A stretch of DNA of 64,000 nucleotides, taken from NCBI RefSeq assembly GCF_026914185.1, contig NC_070574.1:2542501-2606500 (forward strand), written 5' to 3'. Shown here piece after piece: positions 22,863-35,505 of this stretch. Under the pieces are notes generated by a model, which worked only from the letters and a program-made list of their open reading frames with translations, was not told the DNA's origin and made no database searches. Position 1 is the first letter of the stretch; every line of letters begins with the position of its first letter. Origin of the DNA: Puccinia triticina. Lineage: Eukaryota; Basidiomycota; Pucciniomycetes; Pucciniales; Pucciniaceae. A program made the translations under genes and the position numbers.

Positions 22863-25850
22863 GCACACTCCTACAAACGGAGTGTGCTTTGGCACACTCC
22901 TAATAACGGAGTGTGCTTTGGCACACTCCTAATAACGGAGTGTGCTTTGGCACACTCCTAATAACGGAGTGTGCTTTGGCACACTCCTAATAACGGAGTG
23001 TGCTTTGGCACACTCCTAATAACGGAGTGTGCTTTGGCACACTCCTAATAACGGAGTGTGCTTTGGCACACTCCTAATAACGGAGTGTGCTTTGGCACAC
23101 TCCTAATAACGGAGTGTGCTTTGGCACACTCCTAATAACGGAGTGTGCTTTGGCACACTCCTAATAACGGAGTGTGCTTTGGCACACTCCTAATAACGGA
23201 GTGTGCTTTGGCACACTCCTAATAACGGAGTGTGCTTTGGCACACTCCTAATAACGGAGTGTGCTTTGGCACACTCCTAATAACGGAGTGTGCTTTGGCA
23301 CACTCCTAATAACGGAGTGTGCTTTGGCACACTCCTAATAACGGAGTGTGCTTTGGCACACTCCTAATAACGGAGTGTGCTTTGGCACACTCCTAATAAC
23401 GGAGTGTGCTTTGGCACACTCCTAATAACGGAGTGTGCTTTGGCACACTCCTAATAACGGAGTGTGCTTTGGCACACTCCTAATAACGGAGTGTGCTTTG
23501 GCACACTCCTAATAACGGAGTGTGCTTTGGCACACTCCTAATAACGGAGTGTGCTTTGGCACACTCCTAATAACGGAGTGTGCTTTGGCACACTCCTAAT
23601 AACGGAGTGTGCTTTGGCACACTCCTAATAACGGAGTGTGCTTTGGCACACTCCTAATAACGGAGTGTGCTTTGGCACACTCCTAATAACGGAGTGTGCT
23701 TTGGCACACTCCTAATAACGGAGTGTGCTTTGGCACACTCCTAATAACGGAGTGTGCTTTGGCACACTCCTAATAACGGAGTGTGCTTTGGCACACTCCT
23801 AATAACGGAGTGTGCTTTGGCACACTCCTAATAACGGAGTGTGCTTTGGCACACTCCTAATAACGGAGTGTGCTTTGGCACACTCCTAATAACGGAGTGT
23901 GCTTTGGCACACTCCTAATAACGGAGTGTGCTTTGGCACACTCCTAATAACGGAGTGTGCTTTGGCACACTCCTAATAACGGAGTGTGCTTTGGCACACT
24001 CCTAATAACGGAGTGTGCTTTGGCACACTCCTAATAACGGAGTGTGCTTTGGCACACTCCTAATAACGGAGTGTGCTTTGGCACACTCCTAATAACGGAG
24101 TGTGCTTTGGCACACTCCTAATAACGGAGTGTGCTTTGGCACACTCCTAATAACGGAGTGTGCTTTGGCACACTCCTAATAACGGAGTGTGCTTTGGCAC
24201 ACTCCTAATAACGGAGTGTGCTTTGGCACACTCCTAATAACGGAGTGTGCTTTGGCACACTCCTAATAACGGAGTGTGCTTTGGCACACTCCTAATAACG
24301 GAGTGTGCTTTGGCACACTCCTAATAACGGAGTGTGCTTTGGCACACTCCTAATAACGGAGTGTGCTTTGGCACACTCCTAATAACGGAGTGTGCTTTGG
24401 CACACTCCTAATAACGGAGTGTGCTTTGGCACACTCCTAATAACGGAGTGTGCTTTGGCACACTCCTAATAACGGAGTGTGCTTTGGCACACTCCTAATA
24501 ACGGAGTGTGCTTTGGCACACTCCTAATAACGGAGTGTGCTTTGGCACACTCCTAATAACGGAGTGTGCTTTGGCACACTCCTAATAACGGAGTGTGCTT
24601 TGGCACACTCCTAATAACGGAGTGTGCTTTGGCACACTCCTAATAACGGAGTGTGCTTTGGCACACTCCTAATAACGGAGTGTGCTTTGGCACACTCCTA
24701 ATAACGGAGTGTGCTTTGGCACACTCCTAATAACGGAGTGTGCTTTGGCACACTCCTAATAACGGAGTGTGCTTTGGCACACTCCTAATAACGGAGTGTG
24801 CTTTGGCACACTCCTAATAACGGAGTGTGCTTTGGCACACTCCTAATAACGGAGTGTGCTTTGGCACACTCCTAATAACGGAGTGTGCTTTGGCACACTC
24901 CTAATAACGGAGTGTGCTTTGGCACACTCCTAATAACGGAGTGTGCTTTGGCACACTCCTAATAACGGAGTGTGCTTTGGCACACTCCTAATAACGGAGT
25001 GTGCTTTGGCACACTCCTAATAACGGAGTGTGCTTTGGCACACTCCTAATAACGGAGTGTGCTTTGGCACACTCCTAATAACGGAGTGTGCTTTGGCACA
25101 CTCCTAATAACGGAGTGTGCTTTGGCACACTCCTAATAACGGAGTGTGCTTTGGCACACTCCTAATAACGGAGTGTGCTTTGGCACACTCCTAATAACGG
25201 AGTGTGCTTTGGCACACTCCTAATAACGGAGTGTGCTTTGGCACACTCCTAATAACGGAGTGTGCTTTGGCACACTCCTAATAACGGAGTGTGCTTTGGC
25301 ACACTCCTAATAACGGAGTGTGCTTTGGCACACTCCTAATAACGGAGTGTGCTTTGGCACACTCCTAATAACGGAGTGTGCTTTGGCACACTCCTAATAA
25401 CAGAGTGTGCTTTGGCACACTCCTAATAACGGAGTGTGCTTTGGCACACTCCTAATAACAGAGTGTGCTTTGGCACACTCCTAATAACGGAGTGTGCTTT
25501 GGCACACTCCTAATAACGGAGTGTGCTTTGGCACACTCCTAATAACGGAGTGTGCTTTGGCACACTCCTAATAACGGAGTGTGCTTTGGCACACTCCTAA
25601 TAACGGAGTGTGCTTTGGCACACTCCTAATAACGGAGTGTGCTTTGGCACACTCCTAATAACGGAGTGTGCTTTGGCACACTCCTAATAACGGAGTGTGC
25701 TTTGGCACACTCCTAATAACGGAGTGTGCTTTGGCACACTCCTAATAACGGAGTGTGCTTTGGCACACTCCTAATAACAGAGTGTGCTTTGGCACACTCC
25801 TAATAACGGAGTGTGCTTTGGCACACTCCTAATAACAGAATGTCTACACG
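22863..25850. repeat. 29-bp hairpin satellite, 102 full units
   Basis: Unit: GCACACTCC, loop TAATAAC, GGAGTGTGC, spacer TTTG (9+7+9+4). The first CACACTCC is at 22864 and the last at 25822, exactly 102 periods apart. The first unit differs (CTACAAACGG) and the last breaks off into other sequence. The only other differences seen are CGG to CAG in a few units after 25400. A long poly-C run (about 22807-22830) precedes it. Confidence 0.97.
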
Positions 25851-25861
25851 CTCAAAAAAGT

Positions 25862-27211
25862 AACATTGGAACTCTTCTTGCCAAAGATGAAAATAGATCC
25901 AAAAACAAAGCTACTTGTCACGTCTGCCAACCACGCCACCACCATCAAATTCGAAAACCTACTACGCCATTGGCTACCAACACAGATCATTGTAGACAAA
26001 GCCCACACTATTCTTGAAGATGGTTACCAAACATACTGTCCAGGTCTCCTTGGCCTTGGTCAGATCTGTACACAATTTGTCTTCATGACCGCTTCGCTTC
26101 AACCACCCCAAGAAGTCAATCTCGTGTCTGATAATTGTGCAAGGAGTAGAATTATGGTCAAGAGAGAGGTGACTTTCCGGCACAAATTGTGAATTGAAGT
26201 TCACCGCACTCCCCTCAGCAAAAAGCAGTTGTTTCCCCTGTGCAAGGCTATGATATCACACCACATTGTACAAAAGTCAGACCGTGCCATGATCTTCATT
26301 GATTGCAACAAAACAGTTGACACATTTGCTTCTGAACTAGGCAATTCCAGACACCACTCCAGCTTGAAGGAAAAACAGCGGCTGGATAACTCCAACAACT
26401 GGTTGAAGATTGATGCGGGGGTCATGGTGGTGACTTGCGGCTTTGGTGCAGGGATCAATTATGCCCACGTACGACTGGTAATTATTTAAGGCCTTCCCAC
26501 ACTTTCAGAGGCCAACAAGATCTATCAACAAGTAGGACGTGCAGGTAGAGATGGAAAGCAGGCACGAATTGAGATAATCCCTAGTTTTTTCGACATACCA
26601 CACCTCGATAACGCTGTTAGCGCAGCAGCCACACTGCCACAGCAGCGGACAGCTGCAATCAAGGGAAAATTGACAACTTCAAGAGGGCTCTTCTCAACCC
26701 CTCCAACTGCGCCGCCAAAGTTTTTTTGGAGGTTCTGGACACGGAGATCAGATCATGCAGGAACTACCCCCAATTTTCCAACTGTACTGCCTGTGATAAC
26801 CATAGCAGAGCCCTCGGGCAGACCACCTTACTAGACCTAGCACCCGTGTTCAAGGAAGTCCAGCCGCCGACTGGTACCACAATAGTTTCTAGCGCAGGCA
26901 ATAATCTTCCGCCTGCAACAAACAGCCACACATCAACCATTCTCCCTGCCCCACCAGTATTTGCAAGAGTCAAGAGACCCCGCTCCCCCGACCGCAACCT
27001 CAGTACAAGTAGACTTGAAGGGATGGAGGATTCAGATAGGCGCAAAATCACTCGGCTTTGTGAAGAAGAAAGACTACAAGCAATACCCAATGGATCCGCT
27101 GGCCAGCTGGCTTCTACCTCTACCAATTGTGTTGACTGTACGCGGGCTCAAATTTCAGCAACAGAGGTTGACAGTCAAGCCACATCTCTCATGGAATTTA
27201 TCACTGCAATC
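25862..27211 (+). pseudogene. RecQ/DEAH-type DNA helicase pseudogene
   Basis: One frame from about 25866 has the helicase core end: KLLVTSANHATTIKFENLLR, then IIVDKAHTILEDGYQ, where the Walker B DEAH box is DKAH, and TQFVFMTASLQPPQE (motif III). After TGA (26190-26192) the same frame continues with MIFIDCNKTVDTFASEL and GVMVVTCGFGAGINYAHVRL, then TAA (26487-26489), then IYQQVGRAGRDGKQARIEII, the motif VI arginine finger region of RecQ-like helicases. A frameshift near 26700 leads to VFLEVLDTEIRSCRNYPQFS and a tail ending at 27211. The N-terminal Walker A part is absent, cut by the satellite. Two stops, a frameshift and the lost Glu mark it as dead. Confidence 0.85.
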
Positions 27212-27236
27212 TAAAGCAACTGCGGAGATTGCTACG

Positions 27237-27330
27237 CCACACCAGGGGGGATGTGTTGCACTCTCTAGAAAGTGCCAAGCCGTAACTTTATATTGAATTA
27301 GGTCTGATGTGAGTTCAATGTTAACTTTGA
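27237..27330 (+). repeat. LTR 5' end with polypurine tract
   Basis: ACACCAGGGGGGATG followed by TGTTGCACTCTCTAGA reads as a polypurine tract plus the TG start of an LTR. The same sequence occurs in inverted orientation at 29687-29725. The outer end of this LTR is not determined; 27330-28490 otherwise shows nothing recognisable. Confidence 0.55.
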
Positions 27331-28499
27331 ATCTTTGTTCACTTTATTTCCAACACAGGCGTAACTTTAGTTCAAGTTTTTTTGGATTAATATTTCACAC
27401 AATTCCAACGCATGAATATATCTCTGCTGAAGTTTTGTGCTGGGTTCATCATTATCACAATTGTGGAATTGAGCTTCAATGCACACAATTTTTTCCAATA
27501 ATTCCCGTATCCTTATGCTCAAATATATCCTCAGCCAAGTGACAGGGAATATTTTGCATTGCAGAATTTTTCATTCAAAACAAACATAACATCAAATTAT
27601 GAAAAGTTCTTGTAAAATATAGCAAATTCAGAGGATCAGTCAGCTGCAAGATGAATCCTTTGAGCGTATTTATGTCATGCGAATTCCCATATCAGATTGG
27701 GCAGAAATTAGTTTGAAATCAATTTGTATTCTTCAAGTATCAAACAGTGTCAAAGCTAGGAAGACCTGCGTAATGTGGGCTTGCACTCCAAGCAATATGA
27801 AATGTGAAAATACCAGAGTTGGTTTTCCTTACCATTTTTCCCAAGGTATGAGCCATAAAATAATTTTCAAGTTGGAAGTGTGAATAGCTGTTCATTTGGG
27901 AATCTACATCTTGCCTAGTACATGACTACACTTGGTACAATTTCTGAAACTTTACCTACAACTGACTGGAAAACGCACGGCCTAGAGGCCAAAATAAAGC
28001 TTATAAAGGGAAGGGGGGTATATTTGTGGATATTGACGGGCGCACCAATATTCCCTTGCTCCTGGAACCAGCTGGAGAAATAATTCAACAGCTGGTCTGA
28101 GAACTCCACAGTGAGCAGTCAATTCTTAAATTTTCACGCACATCCATTCCCAGTGTGGGTAACACCTTTTGTCTTGTGGATTGACCATCTTCACATCTTC
28201 TCCACAAATGTTTTCCACAAATTTTCTCCTATTTGAAGCATTATTTCATCACATGTACCTTTATTTCCATGTGCATGGTTCAAAAAAATAGTACTGAAAG
28301 CTCTTATCACATACAGGTGCTTACGTAGCACTGGCTTTTAATTATTAATTCTGCACTGTGGACCTGCTGTATCAAGACCACTCAAAATCATTGGCCTTAG
28401 GATAGCAGGAGCAGCATAATCATGTGAGGACAAGTATTAAAAAAATTGTCTCTGGGTGTTTGAAGGTTGGCACAAGTGAACTATGGCCGGGTGAGGAAA

Positions 28500-29530
28500 T
28501 TTTGATTGGCTCAGCATGGCCCTTATTCACTCGGGAGGGTTTTTTTACTTCTGTAATGTCCACCCTCATGTTCGCCTGAACGTCAGGGTGGACATTGGCC
28601 AGCAGCTAACACCTGTACCCAGACTCAATGAACAGGTGGTGCTGTCCATCGCGCTGGGAAATTCCTGGCTTGTTGACCACCACATGCTGGTCTTATAGCT
28701 GGGCTTTCCCGAGCTCTTTGGACAGTATGTGCTGTCAAACAAGCTCGGAAAGGCCGGTGCAATGTCCAGTATCTGCTGGTTATTGGGATAGGGCTTCCCT
28801 GACTCGGGGACCCCTGTCATTTGTCCACTGCAAGGTTCGCCCGAGTGTTGTGGTGGACAAGTGCCATGGACACCAATCCGCCGCCTATCCAAGCTCAAAA
28901 CCAATGACCAGTACCTATTGGTCATTACATGGGCGAAACCCTAGCGCGATGACCAGCACATACTGGTCATCAAGCCGACATTCCCAAGCTCTGTAGGCAG
29001 TATAAAGTGGCGCCCCAGCTTGCAAAAGCGCCGCCGAATGGCCAGAATTTACTGGCCTTTTAGCTGGGACTTGCACAGCTCAATGTACAGTAATGGCTGG
29101 TTCATCAAGCTGGTAAAGAGACTCCTCAATTACCTACATGTACTGGTTGTTGAGCTGGTCTTTTCACAGCCCAGTCACCTGTAATCAAGTGAAGGATTCC
29201 TGCACCAAATGGTGGGTATACACAAGTAATTGAGATAAGATGCTCTCCACTCAATGAACATAGAAACTGTCCATGCAGTGGAGGATTTCTCCACTTGATG
29301 GGCTTTATACGTGGTCAGCAAGTGGAGGATTTCTCCACTCAATGGTCAATAGCAAAGATCATAGAATGGAGGATTTATCAACTTGATGATCATATAAACC
29401 AGTCATCAAGTGGAGGGTTTCTCCACTTGATGGGCATCCAACCAAGTAATCAAGCAGAGGATGTCTCCACTTGATGGCGGGTACAAATTGGTTGGCGGAG
29501 AATCCCTTTTTGCGCACTTGCCACTGAGTG
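28500..29530. repeat. Degenerate palindromic array
   Basis: Left part: words such as GACCAGTA/TACTGGTC and GAGCT-CGGGAAAGC pairs. Right part (29220-29480): CCACTTGATG and CATCAAGTGGAGGATTTCTC units, alternating in both orientations. Less regular than the other arrays. Confidence 0.7.
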
Positions 29531-29549
29531 GAAATACCCATTGGTTCAG

Positions 29550-29725
29550 TTTAACTTGCCAGACACAACAAGATTAGATACAGATAAGATCAGTATGATT
29601 TGATTATAAACATACAACCAACCCACAATTCAGTTACACATGAGGCAATGGAACATATCTGCCAGAGTTCTAGATAGAAATTACGGTCTGGCACTCTCTA
29701 GAGAGTGCAACACATCCCCCCTGGT
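29550..29725 (-). repeat. LTR end, minus orientation, with polypurine tract
   Basis: On the minus strand, CCACCAGGGGGGATG then TGTTGCACTCTCTAGAGAGT. It is the same family as 27237 but inverted; the far end (around 29550) is approximate. Confidence 0.5.
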
Positions 29726-29781
29726 GGATCAGTGATAATATCAATGATCCTGTTGAGCAACAGCACCAACAACACCTTATA

Positions 29782-29862
29782 CCGCAAGCAGTTGTGGGAA
29801 AATACCTGAGAGAAGATATCAATGATATCTTCTCTCAGGTATTTTCCCACAACTGCTTGCGG
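29782..29862. repeat. 81-bp near-perfect palindrome
   Basis: Arms 29782-29821 and 29823-29862 are exact reverse complements (40 bases each) with one unpaired base (29822). The arm starts CCGCAAGCAGTTGTGGG and ends AGAAGATATCA at the centre. It lies between the minus-strand LTR and the chromovirus pol. Confidence 0.95.
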
Positions 29863-29884
29863 GATTATTTAAACATTTACAGCA

Positions 29885-31393
29885 GAGGACGGACCGGCCA
29901 TGTTGGATGCAAAGCTCATCACCAGAATCAGGGAATTGACTCCGCATGACGCACAACTGACCAGATGGATGGAATCCTTGAGAACCTCCGCGGGAAACCG
30001 GAACAGATATGCGGAGGCAGATGGCATTTTGTACAACAAAGGACGGATAGTCCTACCAGCGGACCCAGCACTGCGGACAGAGATATTGAAGAGCCAACAT
30101 GACAGCAAAGCCGCGGGCCACCCAGGCCGACCCCGCACCCTTGCTCTGGTCCGGCGGAGTTTTGTGTGGAAAGGCCGGAAGAAGTTCATCAATCAATACG
30201 TGGATGGATGCAACTCTTGCCAAAGGGTTGAAGCCTTGACGCAACAGCCATTCCGGACACTGGAGCTGCTGCCAATTCCGGAGGGGCCGTGGACGGACAT
30301 CAGCTATGATCTCATCACAGACCTTCCTGAATCCCGCTCCTACAACAGCATACTGACTGTTGTTGACCGCCTGATAAAGATGGTGCACTTTATCCCCTGC
30401 AGGAAGTCCATGAATGCGGAGCAGTTAGCAGACCTGATGGCGGAGCACGTTTGGAAACTCCACAGCCCTCCAAAGACTATTGTCTCCAACCGAGGGAGCA
30501 TTTTTATGTCTCAAATCACCCGCAAACTGGACAACCGACTCGGCATCCGCCTCCAACCATCTACGGCGTACCACCCAAGGACAGGTGGACAGTCAGAAAT
30601 TGCAAACAAAGCGGTGGAGAAATATCTCCGCCACTTTGTGAGCTATTGACAGGACAATTGGGATCCGCTCCTGGCAACGGCGGAGTTTCCTCACAGAAAC
30701 AACAACCACGTGATAACAGGTGTGTCCCCATTCAAGGAAAATTACGGTTTCAACCCATTGTACAGTGGAGTTCCATCGGCGGAGCAGTGCGTACCGGCAG
30801 TGAAGGAACGGCTCCGCCAGCTGGCGGAGGTACAGGAAAAGCTTAAGCACTGTCTGGAGGCGGCGCAAGAGGCCATAAAAAGCCAGTTCAACAGTGGAGT
30901 GCGGAAAACACTGGAATGGAACAGCGGAGATGAGATTTGGCTAGATGGACGCAATATCTCAAAAACCTGCCCTAGCCCCAAATTTGAACACTGCTGGCTT
31001 GGACCATTTCTAATAGCTAGCAGAATTCCAAACTCCGCTTACAAACTGACCCTTCCGCTCTCCATTCAAGGAGTCCACCCAGTTTTCCACATGTCAGTAC
31101 TCCGCAAACACAAGCCCAAAGAAATTGCTCACCAACAGTGGCGGACCCTGGAGCCGGTAACAGTCAACCAAGGAGATGAGTGGGAGGTCAATGGCATACT
31201 GGACAGCCGGCGGAGAGGGCGTACAACTCAATACTTTGTCAGCTGGTGCGGATTTGGACCGGTGGAGAATTTGTGGGAACCGGAGGCAAACCTGAAGAAC
31301 AGCGGAGACCTATTGATGGAGTTCAACTCAAAATTTCCGGAGGCGGCGGTGTGGAACTTCTCACGGCGGGGAGATGAGCTTGGAAGGGAATAA
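29885..31393 (+). pseudogene. Ty3/gypsy chromovirus pol: integrase plus chromodomain
   Basis: The frame from 29900 has the H2C2 zinc finger (HDSKAAGHPG and CNSCQR), the integrase core (WTDISYDLITDLPE, then IVSNRGSIFMS, then RTGGQSEIANKAVEKYL) and a C-terminal chromodomain (DEWEVNGILDSRRRG, YFVSWCGFGPVENLWEPE). The second catalytic Asp, normally VSDRG, is Asn. A TGA at 30647-30649 (SY-stop-QDNWDP, usually a Trp) interrupts the frame, which continues unchanged to TAA at 31391-31393. Reverse transcriptase and RNase H are missing on the 5' side, where the 81-bp palindrome stands. Confidence 0.92.
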
Positions 31394-31424
31394 AATGCTT
31401 GAAGGGCTGCCTTCCGGAATAACT

Positions 31425-31600
31425 CTGGGAGAATGTAACACAAAGAAAAATAAAGATGTGGCACTTTCTTAACTTTCTTGGTGTTGCTACTTCTGAATAC
31501 CTTTGATCAATGAGCTCTTATGGCGCAGCTTGAAGAGAATTGAGGATTACAAGTTTTCAAGGGGGTTCAATTTCAATTTATCTTTAATTTATCAGTTAAA
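31425..31600 (+). repeat. Start of chromovirus 3' LTR
   Basis: CTGGGAGAATGTAACAC about 40 bases after the pol stop reads as a polypurine tract and TG LTR start. The extent is unknown. 31600-32880 is AT-rich and shows nothing further. Confidence 0.45.
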
Positions 31601-32879
31601 TTATCAATTTCAAATTATCAGTGTGATGAATGCTAGTAATTTATAATATTACTATCTAATGCAAGCATGAGGAGAAATAGTATCCAAAATGACCTTCTTT
31701 TATAGACAAAAGAACCAATAGCAGACTAGCTTTTAATCTTAGAAGATTTACAACTATGTAATGAAATTGTAGTTACATATGAGCCTTGGCTTTTCTATAT
31801 GTGAATGATTTTTAGTCTGGAATACTTCTCAAAGATGTTAAACAATTCTCAGAAGTGAATACTAGATTGAAGTGTAAAGAAAATTACTGTAAATCTCTTT
31901 CTATACTACTTTTGTATATATAAGTGGCTATTTCAGAAGGATTACATATATTGAGTGTTTCTTATATTTATAGCCAGAAAATACCTTTTTAAAGCGCTTA
32001 AATTTATGAGAAAACTATGTAACATCTTTGTGAAAGTGATATAAAGTATATTTACACCTGTTTATGTTAAAAATGTTAAGTTTTTTGGCTATTTTGCACG
32101 CTGTGTGCGTTGATTGCACTCACCACAGCGGCCAGGCATTGGAGGACACGGAGAAGAGAGTGAGAGGGCAAGCTTTTTCCCACTGGTTTTTTTAATGCTG
32201 CCCAGGGACAGAATGCAGAGCCAAAAGAGGAGGGATTTTTTTTATTTTTAATTCTCATTAATCAACCAGAAAAGGGGGTGGCTTAGGCATTAAAGGGGGG
32301 ATAATTTTATGAGCCATGGTGCAAGCTCTGCAGTGCAGACTCACATGTACATAGACTACACGTACATGTCACAGACCATACTCAAGGTTTGAGAGGCTGG
32401 AGAATCAAGCCTCTTCCTCATCCTGCAATCTACCATCTTGGATCCAGAATCCCCAGAACCCCAGACCCCAGACTCTATCTTCCTCTCCATAGAACAGAGC
32501 ATAAAAACCACCCTCTGGCATCCACAATCTGACTGCAAAGTCTCTTGGTGCCTGTGGACAGGGCACAGTCCAACACCGGGGATATTGGCATTGGCATTAA
32601 TCCTCAAATACTTTTATGTAGTTTATTGGTTATTTGGTTACGACCCACGGGCTAATTGGGTTTGCAGGCCCACAGGCTTCCCGCGAGCTAAACGGTGTGG
32701 TAAGCCAATCCTGATCTACCCAGAAAGCCAGCAACCATCAATCACAAGGCTGTCACACCTCAAGACTAAATCCCATACCTCTGGCCCCCTTGTCAGCAAA
32801 GCCCAAGGCCCTCAACATCCCCACTCAATGGTCATACCCTGGATAATAGTATTCCCTCTTCCCACACTCTTCCTCTCTT

Positions 32880-33610
32880 GGATAAACCCTTTCCCTAGTC
32901 TCAAACATCTACCCAGATCACATGTTACCCCCTTCTTCTAGTTTTTCCTTAGAACCATGTGCTCAAAGATGTATAAGCACCCTTGAAACCCTTCACCCTC
33001 CAAACCCAACATGATACACATTATAATAGACACAGCCCCAAACCCCACCTAGATTATTTCTTCCTGAAACACTTCATGAAACACCTGACTCCTCCTATTT
33101 TAGATCCTTAGATTGCTACTTCCTGAAACACTTCCTGAAACACCTAACTCCTCCCATCTTAGTTCTCTAGATTACTTCTTCCTGAAACACTGCCTGAAAC
33201 TCCTAAATCCTCCTATCTTAGATCATAGAATATTCTACCCCTTTTATTTCTCACACATCCCCTCCTCCAACTAGGAAGATTGCACCATAGCCCCCAGAAG
33301 ATGGCATCATCCCCACCCACTATTACACCATCATGTGACTCCTTGAACCACTACTCTGACCACATGGCTGTTTCATCCTATAGAAGTAGAATGTTCTATG
33401 CTTACCCTTCAGGTTATCCTTGTTTCCTCATGGCTCCTCTTTCTTGTGTATATAAACTGGGTTGTTTTCCTCTTCATTTGTTCCCCATCAGATCCTGTCA
33501 AAGTAATTCAGATCACTGGTCACCCATCATTATCCTTGCTTATTCCAATAAATCAGATTGGACAAGCTTGTTATCTGTGTACAAAATATTAGATTAGTAG
33601 AAAAGTAACC
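32880..33610 (+). repeat. LTR-like block with 59-bp tandem repeat
   Basis: Three copies of an about 59-base unit beginning TTCCTGAAACACTTC start near 33061, 33120 and 33179. Downstream are a TATA-like GTGTATATAAACTGGG (33447) and AATAAATCAG (33547), an arrangement typical of an LTR promoter and poly(A) signal. No terminal repeats or duplication were identified, so this is tentative. 33610-33950 shows nothing clear. Confidence 0.35.
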
Positions 33611-34016
33611 CTCAATACATACCTCAAGAATCCTCTATAGCCACACCTTTCCATTAGAGTCCACACTCTTATATCTTTTTCTTGTTCCCAGAGAGGCAGC
33701 CCATTAAAGCACCATTCCCTCTCCAGCTCTATTCATCCCAAGAGTAGTTCCACAACGGGTTTTGGGAAGGCAGCAATTTGAGATAAATTGACCCGGCCTG
33801 ACCTGCCTGTTTATCCAGCAACCCAACTAGGCACCCCACAGGCAGCCCAAACCCGCCCAATTGCCATTGTCAGCTAGCTACTGTATGAGAGCTAGCTGAA
33901 AAAATAAAAATCTAAATATAAAGTAAAAAGAAAGTGTATCCTTTACTGAATAGGGGGGTTCAGGATTGAATTTTACTAAACTTTGGAGCCAAATTCAAGG
34001 CCTTTAGAGCATCCAC

Positions 34017-35505
34017 CACCGTCTCTGTAAACCCGCTTGGTAAGGCATATTTACCAACTATGTAAGCAATTTTCTACCCCTGTGCCCTCTTTAGGGCTCT
34101 TTAGCTAAATATTTGTTCGGTAAATCTTTAAGGCTCGCTAGATTTACCAACGGCTACAGAGCCTCTATAAGACCATTCTAGCAAGCCTGCCAACTGCCCT
34201 CGCCAAATCACAAGACCCCCAGCACATGTACACAGCAGATAAATACATATGTACATGTCAGTAGCTCTCCACCCCTCAACCGGTCATCATATTGATTGAC
34301 CGGTCATCAATCAACCGGTCATCATATTGATTGACCGGTCATCAATCAACCGTTCATTGATCAACCGGTCATGATAGGATGCCAGTTCTCATAACGGCCA
34401 GTCATGACCGGTCATTCAATAGACTGACCGGTATTGATAGTATGACCTTTGATTGGATGACTGGTCAGTCATGAACTGGATGACCGGTCATCTGCTTTGA
34501 TGGCCGGTCATCCGATTTGATGGCGGGTCCTCCGATTGGATGGCTGGTCATTCAATTGGATGACCAGTCAGTCGACTGGATGACTGGTCAGCCAACTGGA
34601 TGACTGGTCAGCCAACTGGATGACTGGTCAGCCAACTGGATGACTGGTCAGCCAACTGGATGACTGGTCAGCCAACTGGATGACTGGTCAGCCAACTGGA
34701 TGACTGGTCAGCCAACTGGATGACTGGTCAGCCAACTGGATGACTGGTCAGCCAACTGGATGACTGGTCAGCCAACTGGATGACTGGTCAGCCAACTGGA
34801 TGACTGGTCAGCCAACTGGATGACTGGTCAGCCAACTGGATGACTGGTCAGCCAACTGGATGACTGGTCAGCCAACTGGATGACTGGTCAGCCAACTGGA
34901 TGACTGGTCAGCCAACTGGATGACTGGTCAGCCAACTGGATGACTGGTCAGCCAACTGGATGACTGGTCAGCCAACTGGATGACTGGTCAGCCAAATGGA
35001 TGACTGGTCAGCCAACTGGATGACTGGTCAGCCAACTGGATGACTGGTCAGCCAACTGGATGACTGGTCAGCCAACTGGATGACTGGTCAGCCAACTGGA
35101 TGACTGCTCATACAATTTGATGGCCGGTCATACAACTGGATGGCCGGTCATTCGATAATACCGGTCACCAATAGTATGCCCGGTCAGTCAATAAATTGAC
35201 CGGCCACCAATATGTATGACTGGTCAGACCATCAATAGGATGGCCAGTCATTGTCCATCCTAGAATTACTGGCCATGAATGGTAGGGTGCCATCAGCGGT
35301 GTTATATTACTTACCGAGGGGTATATGTATATGCATACATATACACAAGGGTGGAGTTGCTACTCCTTGGTGTTGTTATCTAAATTCACGTTGCCTACCA
35401 AGCCGATACCGGCTGGCGAGGGTGGATTATTTCTTTAGCTAAGCAACCGAGCCTTGTGGGACTTGCTGGCTACCTAAAGATTTACCTAGACGGTGGTGGA
35501 TGCTC
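34017..35505. mobile_element. Harbinger-like TIR element carrying a satellite
   Basis: Ends GAGCATCCACCACCGTC and ..GGTGGTGGATGCTC flanked by TTA on both sides (34014-34016, 35506-35508). Second inverted words follow (TTTACCAAC / GATTTACC). No transposase. The interior is mostly the GACCGGTC array. Confidence 0.75.
34260..35265. repeat. ATGACCGGTCAT array with 26-copy 20-bp satellite
   Basis: The edges hold diverged ATGACCGGTCAT palindromes. The core 34581-35100 is 26 uninterrupted copies of TGACTGGTCAGCCAACTGGA with one visible variant (AAATGGA near 34995). TGAC-TG-GTCA is the degenerate palindrome core. Confidence 0.95.

Noticed and set aside
22863..25850. CRISPR-like array of hairpin repeats
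   Set aside because: The 29-bp units are directly abutting with no variable spacers, and the genome is fungal. It is a satellite.
32880..33610. Complete LTR retrotransposon
   Set aside because: TATA- and AATAAA-like signals and a tandem repeat are present, but no terminal repeats, primer site or coding region could be found.
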